Part shown: positions 52,101-62,700 of the stretch, piece after piece
How the letters are laid out: each line of letters begins with the position of its first letter
Numbering within the stretch: position 1 is the stretch's first letter
Source: Ophthalmolycus amberensis
Lineage: Eukaryota; Chordata; Actinopteri; Perciformes; Zoarcidae
Reading direction: 5' to 3'
Assembly: GCA_024529925.1 (NCBI GenBank)
Contig: JAFEUB010000911.1
Location: 427,001-491,000 of the forward strand
Length of the DNA stretch: 64,000 bases
Made by a program: the position numbers and the translations under genes
Notes under the pieces: generated by a model
Told to the model about the DNA's origin: nothing
The model's database searches: none
What the model saw: the letters and a program-made list of their open reading frames with translations, nothing else

Positions 52101-55100
52101 GCTTCACATAAAACCATTAAAAGCATCAAAACATAAGGCAAAAGAAAAGGAGATTTAAAAACAATTAAAGAAACAGTGTAAGAAATAAAATTCAGTAGTA
52201 AAATGCAGAAATGCAGGAAATTGATTAATATATTAATTGAATGTGGTTCAATTAAAGGCAGCAGCAAACAGAAAGGTCTTCAATCTTGATTTAAATGAGC
52301 TGAGGGTCTCAGCAGACCTGCAGCTTTCTGGGACTTTGTTCCAGATATGTGGAGCAGAAAAACTGAACGCTGCTTCTCCATGTTTAGTTCTGACTCTGGG
52401 AACAGAAAGTAGACCGGTCCCAGACGACCTGAGGGGTCGGGATGGTTCATAAGGTAGTAGCAGATCAGAGATGTATTTTGGTCCCAAACCATTCAGTGCT
52501 TTGTAAACCAACAGCAGGATTTTAAAGTCAATTCTTTGTTGGACAGGAAGCCAGTGCAAAGACCTCAGAACTGGAGTGATGTGGTCCACCCTCCTGGTCT
52601 TAGTGAGGACTCGAGCTGCAGCGTTCTGAATCAGCTGCAGCTTTCTGACGGATTTTTTACAGAGACCTGTAAACACACCGTTACAGTAGTCCAGTCTGCT
52701 GAAGATAAATGCGTGGACAAGTTTTTCCAAATCCTGTTGAGACATAAGTCCTCTAATCCTTGATATATTCTTCAGGTGATAATAGGCTGATTTTGTAATT
52801 GTCTTGATATGGCTGTTCAGGTTGAGGTCTGAATCCATAACTACACCTAGATTTCTGGCTTGGTTTGTGGGTTTTAACATCAGTGACTGAAGCTGAGCGG
52901 TGATTTTCAATTGTTCGTCCTTGGTACCAAAAACAATTACTTCTGTTTTATCTTTGTTTAATTGAAGAAAATTCTGGCACATCCAGTTGTTGATTTGTTC
53001 AATGCAGTTACCCAGCCCTTGTATGGGATTATAGTCCCCTGGTGACATAGTTATGTAGATTTGTGTGTCGTCTGGAGGAGAACTTCTGAATAAATAGTTC
53101 ACTGGTGTTTTCAGAGATGTAACGCTTTGTCACAACCTTGGTTTGGACATTTGTGTGCAAGGAGATTGCACTCTCAAAGAAAACACAGAAATGATCAGAG
53201 AGTGCAACATCAGTCACAGCAACCTTGGAAATGTTTACACCTTTGGTGATGATTAGGTCCAGAGTGTGCCCCCTGTTGTGGGTGGGTCCTGTCACATGCT
53301 GAGTCAGATCATAGTTATCAAGGACACCACATAGTTCTATAGACTCTCTGTCCTGGGGATTATCAACATGGATATTAAAATCACCAACAATAACAACACA
53401 GTCAAAATCAATACAGATTACAGACAGCAGTTCAGTAAACTCATCAAAGAAGGTTGCACAGTATTTAGGCGGTCTGTAAATGTTTAGGAATAAAGCTTGA
53501 TTGGAATTCAGAGCCACATATTCAAAAGAACTAAAATGACCAAAGGACATCTGCTTGCATTGAAGAGAATCATTAAATAAAACAGCAACTCCACCTCCTT
53601 TCTTATGCACTCTTGTTTCGCTCATGAAACTGAAGTTGGGAGGTGTTGATTCAATAAGAACAGCTGCACTGTTATCTTGATTTAACCAAGTTTCAGTTAA
53701 AAACAAAATGTCCAGTTTGTGCCTCATAATAAAATCATTGATTAAAAATGTTTTTCCTGACAGAGACCTGACATTTAATAAAGCTAAGTTTAATGTGGTT
53801 AAAGCTTTCTTTGCCCAATTTACTTGGACAGGCTGACGAGGAATGTATGCTAAGTTTGATAAGTTTGCATGTTTACTATTGTTTCTTCGCAGCCTCACCT
53901 TTCCTTTTCTATGAACTTGCAGGACAGGAATTGAAACGGCTAGCTGCATACAGGGCCCCGACCTTTCCTGGAGAGAGTCATTGGTATCATTAGCCTTGTA
54001 GCCTGGACCCAGAAGATATCAATTATTTAGGGGAGACAGAGGATGGTTGTAGTACCGTCGAGGAGTGGGGAGAGGAGTGTGTTTGGTTCCAGCAATGACC
54101 AGCTCTTTCATGTGGTCAGTGAACTCCAGGTGGGGGGAGGATGGGGAGAGTGTGAGAGAGGCTTTCGATCCAAAGTATGGACCCGAAATAGAAGTAGGTG
54201 CTGGGGAGGGGGGTAAAGACTCCTCATCTAGGAAGTCCATACTTTGCAGTCCAAAGTATGGACCTGAAGTAGGTGCTGGGGAGGGAGGTAAAGACTCCGC
54301 GTCTAGGAAGGGTGGGGCGTTAGGCGGGGGCATCCTTCCCGTAAGGTCTCCATGGCGATGCTGTGTGGTTATCTCTTGTTTAGACTCCTCTTGTATCTTG
54401 TCCTTGGCAGTAGGGACAGACGAGTGACGCAGGGAGAAAAATAGGTTAGAGGTAAACAGTTTTACCCCTGACTTGTTTAGGCAAACTCCATGCGCTGTAA
54501 AAACTCTTTAGTTAAATAGCATGTTATAGTGACCTGCTGTTTCTTTTATCAGGTTTATAATTCAGTTTATTTTTCATAATACAATGATAAGTTAAGGGTC
54601 CCTGTAACTAATTATAGTAATAATAAAAACGAAAATAATATTTATTAATAATAATAACAATAATAATAGTGTAACACAGCATTCCGCGATATTTTCTGAG
54701 ACGGTTATACCGTGAATATCTCACACCGTGACAACCCTAAATGAGGGGAAGGGAATGGTTCAAGAGAATTTCCTCACAAGTAGAATAACATCGTGTGTGT
54801 GTGTGTGTGTGTGTCACCATGGCCCTGCAGCCCACCCGTGGTACCACTCCACTGTTGTTGAATGTCCTCTATTCCTTGAGGTATCAATTAAACTACTAAT
54901 CCTGCAACCCAGCCACCTTAGTGTGAGTGTTGCCTAATGCAGGGACATAAGAGCCCTCACACACAATCCTCATGTCTGCATACACTCTTCTCCCCAATCC
55001 ACACTCTCTGTGTCCTCGCCTCACTTTCTCGTATTCTCTCTCTCTCTCTCTCTCTCATCCCTCTATTTCCTCCTCCTCTTTGTTCACTCTCTCTTTCCTT

Positions 55101-58100
55101 CCCTCTTGTCTTCTCTCACCTCTCTCCATCCCTACACTCTGTTTTTTAGCCTTTTCCCTCTCTCCAGCCAGGAACATGGTTTTAGCACTTTTATCAGAGC
55201 CACCTAATGAGGAGGTAGCATGGCGCTCCCCTCTGAAGATCGGCAAGCACGTGCACACGCACACACGTGCACGCACACACATGCATGCTACAGTGTAGTC
55301 TGAATAAGAGGCTATGATTTGCATCTAGGCCAAGGCTGCTCCATTGTCAGAGCTCTCCCAGGAGTGTGGCGCTGCTTTTATTCCTCATATTCACAATGGG
55401 CTTTATGCAGTTGCAATCATTCACCGTGGATCCGGAGGAGGTTAGGTGAAAAGGAAATATTTGGGGCTAAAGATACAGTAGGCACAATAGAATTAAACAT
55501 TCACCTTTTTGCTGCAGCTTTGAAAGGAGCAGGGGAGGTTCAGATGAAAAATAGGTACCACTTTATTAAGGAAAAGTTCTGAAGGGTTATCAGTAATACG
55601 TTTATTCATGTTAAAATCACTTTGAATGATAGCAGTAAGCCGCTAATATGTATTCATATATAATGAGAAGAAGGCTTGGGTTGCCAGGTTGTGAACTCAC
55701 TAGAATAGAATTGAAATCTGCCACATTGTTGGAAGCCTGTATTATAAATGGATGCCAGTTTTTTTTTTTTTTAAAGACTAAATATACTTAATATATTAAT
55801 AATACATAATACATAAAAGTTGTAGTATTTTCCCCCCAGAACTGTATTCCTGACAGTGTGGAGAAAACTCTGAAACACTATTTGGGACTTCATTTTGGGA
55901 AGTGAAAATGACAAATAGTATAACTAAATATTTTAAGGGATAGTGTGTAGCGGCATCTAATGGTGGGGTTGTGCTTTCCTACCAACTGAATACCCCTCCA
56001 CTCACTCCTCCCTCTCCAAGACTGCTGTAACGTGAGCCGCCGAGTGCAAAGCGGTGGTAACACCGCTCACCGTATTGAATATTATATTCTATTTCTGCTA
56101 ATAGATCCGCAAAAATGCTAGACACTGGCCCTCTTTAAGTGAACAAATAAAGGAATTAGAAGTACTGCCTCATGGTTGTATGCCTCCGCAAATTAGTCAT
56201 GTTGCAGTTTACATCCATGTCCATCCAAAATGTCCTCTTTTTATCCTGTTAGACATTTGTCTGAAATTGTCATAATTAGCGTATGAATTCTTAAGCTACA
56301 GACCATATAAAACGAGTGTTATCAGAAAGCTCTCTCTTCCAAGGTTCAGTTTTCTTTCACTCACCGCAGCCTCTCTATTTGCTTTCAAATTCTTGTCCTC
56401 CAGAGATTTAGATAAGGCCATTCATGCTTTCATTGCATCTCATTGCAGCGTCTCACTTTAAAGTCCCTTTCAGCTCATTTAGCATGTAGCGGTTACGATT
56501 TAAACTGCTGCCACACAAAGACGGCATAATATTCCCAAGATGCACATCTCTTTTTTGGTTATAGATTTAGAAATGATATTAAGCAGGAAGAGTTTCAATT
56601 CTTCCTTTTTTATTTATACAAAAAAGGCTTTCACATATAATACTATTGATCCTTAAAAACATGAAATAGGTTGTTTAACAGAAATAGTCATTTACTGCTT
56701 GAACCTGCTGCTGAGATACCACAGTTGCAAAATATAGATCAAGTCTTGTGTTGGCGGAAAATAGAACTTTTTTCCTCAACGAGGTGAAAGAAGCCTTCTT
56801 GAAGTGCGTCAACACGGTAACCCTGATGAAGGCCACTGCAGCTGAAGCGCGAGGATTTTAATATAACTCTTCTTCAAGAATAGCTGCATTCTTTTTCATT
56901 TCTTTGCTGCTTTTCAATTTATGCAATCCGCCGGAGCTGAGAGGCCGCGGTATTTTTTTACTTTTTTTTGTTCACCTCTTACATCAACCTTGGACAAAAT
57001 AGTTACAAGGCTTTATGAGATTTCTGCAGGATTTGAAAAAGAAATACCCACATAAGTGATGTTTCAGACAGAATTGCTTTTACATCTCAAGCTGTCTTAT
57101 AAAAGATGACAGTGAAACCTTGGTCCATTATTTAAAATGCGGTCCTCTGAAAGTCTTCACTGTACTAGGAGTAATGATTATATAATAATTAGTGCTGGGC
57201 AAATTAACGCGTTAATTTCGCGTTAACGCATTCATTAATTAACGCCGACAATTATTTTATCGCATTTTTTTAAATTTATTATGTTTTTTTTTTATTGAAA
57301 GACAAGAGACATACATATACATAACAACAAGAGGATGACAAGAACAGTGGGATAAAAGCCAGCAAACATCCTATAGTCAGTAATTTGAGTGCACCTATAT
57401 GCTGAAATTAACGGTAAACGCATTTAAACGGCACAGATCGGGAGCGAGTGAAGGACTTTGAAAGTTAGCGGAAAGATTAACGTGAGACAACATCCGGTTT
57501 CTTCAGACGAACATCCGGTTTTCAGAATAAGATGCCAACAAAGTATGAATTATATTCACATTAAGTATAAAACATGCTACCTGCATTTCGTGAACCAAAT
57601 GTTATTGCCCTTTTGTTCATATAGCAGTACTTTTAAAATAAAAGTGTGCAATACACTACTTTTGAGATTCATTGTTGAACTTTGCCATAACAATGCGATT
57701 AATCACAAAAAATCCATGCGATTAATCGCGATTAAATATTTTAATCGTTGCCCAGCACTAATAATAATGATATGTTTTTTTCTCACCTCTGGGCCAAAGT
57801 GGTTAAAACTGGTTGCCATAAGTGTGAGGAAAGTGGGTACGGTTGATAGTGACATACGATGAGAAAGACATTATTAATATGTAGTATTTTTATCGGCGTT
57901 TTAGGAGGGGGACATCTTTGTCCTCTAAGGAAACAAGTGTTCTTGTTTGTGTTTTTCAAATCTGACAAAGAAAGTTGTGTTGAGCAAAAAAATAAAATGT
58001 TGTTACTAATTCTTGACACATTATTTTTTGTGGTTTTTTTCATACTTCAGACCGGCAATGCATCACTTGCACTGGCTGTCATCCCCTCACCACTCTTGGT

Positions 58101-59134
58101 GGAAAAAAAACAATCCCACGTAGACAGCAACTTGCCGCTATGCCGAAGAGATTCTGGGTAGTTGGTTACAACAGTAATGATCCCCCCCCCCCCCCCCCCC
58201 CCCCCCCCGCCATGTCCTTAAAATGATCCTGATAGAACGGCATTGTGGCTCCAAGCTATATACCACACCGGTATCATTTCATTGCAAAGGCTGAGTTGCC
58301 TTTCAGGGGAAAGAAACTCACTGTCACATGCGGAGGGAAACAACTGAGGCTGAGGCTTTCACACTGAGATTTGAGGCACATAAGATTCTTGAATATCCAC
58401 TGTCAGAGTGGTAAATGGCTAAATGATGCTGTTTATGGAAAGCTAACGTTGGCATGAGTGTGAGGCTGCTGACTTCTGTACAGTCACACAGTATATCAGT
58501 CGTCTCCAGCTATATATCAGCCTATAGATCAAACAATAGACCATTAACAGGTTTGTTATTTACAAGCGACATTTAACACGATTCAATCAAATATGTATGA
58601 ATGTCTGGATTATGGCGAACGCTCAGGTTCAGACAAGATCCATACACGCCACAGGATCTGGCATACATGATGCTGGAGGCCCAAATTGTAATGCAGTCAT
58701 TGATCATTGTGTCGGCCAAATATGTCAACCCTTTGTTCCACCAAAAATGTAAAAGAATAGTTTAATACAGTAAACAGCTCACAGTAACAGCAGTGTCAAG
58801 TTTTGTTCAGAAAACATTTAACAAATATTTATTTAATCGTAAAGATGTCAAGTCATTCTGCATTTACATATCATGTAACTCCAAGTGGAGCCCTGACCCC
58901 AAAGTGGAAAAAACTCTGCTCTGTTTTGTTCTTTTCCGACGCACTCTCATCCACAGCATTGCACACTGCTTCACTGAAGCTGAACGTACTCTCAGCTCCC
59001 TTTTCTTCCTTACGTTCCCCAACATATCTTGTGCTGCTCTGCTGCGCTTCACTCTTCTCTGCTCTACATACTTTCGCTCCATTGCCTTCTCCAATTTCCT
59101 GACACAACTTGTGTCAGGAAATTTATATATACAG

Positions 59135-59202
<68 letters not shown>

Positions 59203-59698
59203 TGAATGTCAATAAATGTTTCCCATAACATCGAGCCATGAAACTTGGTCAACACCCCCGATGACCAAATTGTGTACATTCATTTTCAAGTAAAAAAAAG
59301 AAACAAACGTCAAAAAAGAAGTTCAGAACTTGGGTTTGGAGGTTTTTTGGATGTCAGCAGCAGCATGTTAGCAGCAGAGCAGACTTACTCTCAAGAGGTT
59401 TTATTATTGTGAAAGCAGCTGGTTGTCTGTCAGTGTCCTCGTAGTGTTTTTGCTGTCTCTGCACCACCTGTGACTTGAGCAGATCCCCCCCCCCTCGACA
59501 CACACACACACAGACACACACACACACACACACCAAAAACCCTGCACCGCTGCACATGACGCCATCTCTTTCCGATGGAGAGGAGGCAGCCAGATGCTGC
59601 CTCCGCTCCATCAGCTGCTCCTCCCACAGCAGGTAAGCAGAGTCCTCCTCCAGCAGTCGGAGGTGGACCACTGAGGTATTTAAGCCCTGGACACAGGC

Positions 59699-59733
<35 letters not shown>

Positions 59734-62700
59734 CCAGTCATCAAGGGAGGCCCGGCCTGCAGTGGTGGTGCCTGTTCATTTTATAAAGCTGCATTCGAGT
59801 GTTCAAGAGTGTTTCCCTTGCTGTGTGTCGACACAGTCACACAATATATTGAATAAGTGGGTCTAGAGAAATGATATTTATGAACAGTATGTGATAGCAA
59901 AGAGTGAATGTGTGTGCGGGGATCCGTCAGATGGATATAGAAAGTAAGTGTGTTTGCATTTCTGTACTTAAAATTAGGAGCAAATGCCCTCAAAATGGCA
60001 CACGGTACAAAGAAGACAAATTGTCGCTTCTTACTTATTTAAAGGATTTTTTTAAATGTTTGGGGCTCTGAGAGTCGTGATCCGGGAGTTCAGTTTAGGT
60101 GAGAATCACAGCTACACTAAGATTAGTAAAGAAGCCTTCAGGGTGTCAAAACAAAACACAGGACTGCAACAAGCCCACCGTGATTAATCCTATTTGTCTG
60201 AATTAGATTGTGGCGATCAATCCCTCTCCAGCTATAGTGATAAATCAAAACTGATTAACTGCTCCATTCAGAGGCAGCCGGACTCACCAACGACACATTA
60301 GATCTTCGTTTCCCTTGTGTAACTTACCTTTTGGTATGACGTATCACACGCTTGACTACTTTCCTTTAGAATAATCGCTGTGCAAAGCTGCCTTTTGCTA
60401 TGTTATGGAAATACTAAAGCATGCATGGTTAAAGGAAAAGTCTTAAAAATTTGTCACTGATCAAACCGGTGTCCACCAGTGCCCGTCAATCCGCCTGCCC
60501 TCCGGTGTCGGACCACAGGCTCCACACCTTCACACTCTTAAAATCTGTTACATCGGACTCTGTCTCCTGTGGTCTTGCGTTTGGGTCCTACCCGTGAACT
60601 CCCGTGACAAGAAGTTTATTTTGTAAAGACACTATGCATGTAACGACCGGAAACTGTATGTTTCCTATGAACACAGAAGTTTATTTTGAAAAGACACTGT
60701 ATTCATGTAACAAGCTGAAACTGTATGTTTCCTGTGAACACAGGACTTTACTTTGAAAATACACTATTTATGTAACAAGGGGGAACTGTACGTTTCCTGT
60801 GAACACAGAAGTTTATTTTGAAAAGACACTATTCATGTAATGAGTGGAAACTAGCTTGCCGTCCGTGACACATCCAGAACTGACGCTAAAGGGGTACCAG
60901 AGCGTCACAGTGTAGTGTTGAAGTGTAGGCTAACTGACCAAGCGTCGGTATTTGACAAGTTTGGAGTGAGAACGTGTTGGTATCTCGGGTCTGGATGACA
61001 TACATAGAGCGCCTCTGTTACGAAAGAGGAAAAGCAGCATGTTCGTATTAATTATATGGACTTTTATGGTTTTCATAGTAAAGTACTTCAAGTGTTTTGT
61101 GTCAGGCTGATTTTGAACAGAGCCATCTGCTTCTGCTTTCTCCACCGGCCCTCCTTTTCTCTTCTTCTACTTAACACTCAGTCGGTTTGTCCTCAGAGAC
61201 AACTTAGCCAACACATTCGTGATGAGGGGAAGAATTAGCAGCCAATTACAGTCAGATAGACTCAGCTTTAGCTGTGGAGTTTAATGCTGTGATTTACTGA
61301 ACAAATGTTTATATCCAAAAAGAGCTGTGTAAGAATACTTCCTCCTATCTCTCCATCATCTTTCCCTCCTCCTTTTTGCTCTACTCAGAGTCAGAGAAAG
61401 TGTTTCAAATGGTTGGATATAACACAGCAGTGGTTCAACAAACACCAAGTTCATGACAGCTTTTCCATTACCTGTTCTAATGACGTTTTCCCCCCGTTTC
61501 AGTCTAACTCGCACTGCGACCTTTGCTCTCAGAGTAGTGGAGATCAGCAGATGGTCTCTTGGCAACTGCAAAGAAAAGTCAAAGGAACAAACAAATAGAT
61601 TGAATTAGATTTACTCAGTGTAAGGGCTTAAGCTTCACTGTCGCCGCATCTTCATCAGCTTTTTTCAGAGCTTAGATCTTTGTTAGTAAAATCAAGGGGC
61701 ATTCACTGGTCTGGATAATGATGTGTCTGCGGGAGATTATTGGCTCGGCTGCGTCATGCTTAAGGTGTGAATTTTAGGTTTGATCATATTTATAGCACAC
61801 ATCCATGGCAAAGTGAAACACTTGGCACATTCCTCATACAAGGTTGGTGCGTACATTTGCTAGCTGGCATGGAATGTCTGAACAGTTGGGATTGAGCAAG
61901 AGTTTCCAGCCATGCTGGTGGTTTGGAGCTCACTAACAACACTATGGTGCTCTTGTTTTTGTTTGACCTGATGAATGCAATAGATGAGAAGTTATGAAAT
62001 CACCAAAGTTATTACAATTCATCCTGAGGGGAACATGAATGTCTGTACCAAAGTCATGGCGACATTTCACTCAAAACCAAAAATATCAACCTCATGATGG
62101 CACTGAAAGAAAGATCAGGGGATCAACAAAGACATCTTCTGGGAACCATGAAAATGTTGTGCAATTCCATTATGTAGATGTAGAGATATTTAACAGGATG
62201 GATGGAAGGTATTACAAACATTGTCCTTCTGGGGGCACTGACACAAAAGTCATCAAAGATCATCAAAGTCAGAAAGATTCATCCTCTGGGGATCATGGAC
62301 GCATGTAATTTGAGCCTGTCCTTATAGGCAACATGCATAGCTGCAATTTAAAAGAAATATATATTAAAAAATATATATTTATCTAACATTATCAGGAGAT
62401 TGTAATTGTATATAAGAGCACTGTACAAGAACGCTGCCATCCTTTTTGAAAATCTGAGTTGAAATCATGCACACTTTTTGCTAGCGTGCCATTAGTAAAG
62501 ATACCACGTACCACTGTTGCCGTGGCTAATGTCTGTAGACAGGCTCCCACCATCCACTACATCCATTTGTCATATACACAGGAATGTTGCCCCGTTCAAG
62601 CTTTCCATTATTTTTGCACCTAATTATGTGTAGACTGTACTGCTGTTTTGACTCCCTACAGCCTTTTTGCTCGTTTGGTTTTCGGTCTCTTACATGTCTT

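Larger units (their letters stand above)
52009..54480 (-). mobile_element. L2/CR1-clade LINE, internally deleted, minus strand
   Basis: From its 3' end (low coordinates): a pentamer tail of CTTGC units (about 52012-52057), a 3' UTR, a reverse-transcriptase C-terminal frame (53102-52248), an endonuclease frame (53949-53029) and an upstream proline-rich frame (54333-54019). The order and tail are typical of fish L2/CR1-type LINEs. The fingers and palm of the reverse transcriptase are missing, so the copy cannot move by itself. The 5' boundary near 54480 is approximate. Confidence 0.85.
51812..54739. mobile_element. hAT-type element split by a LINE insertion
   Basis: Begins TCGGGTTGTACCGGTATACC and ends ATACCGTGAATATC...CGTGACAACCCTA, imperfect inverted ends of the TAGGGTTGTCACGG type. 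Perfect 8-bp target duplications AATGAGGG lie at 51804-51811 and 54740-54747. About 0.2 kb of hAT sequence remains left of the LINE and about 0.25 kb right of it. Confidence 0.8.

Noticed and set aside
57458..57862. 134-codon + frame
   Set aside because: Begins inside the hAT MITE at 57190-57760 and reads out across its terminal repeat; no domain.
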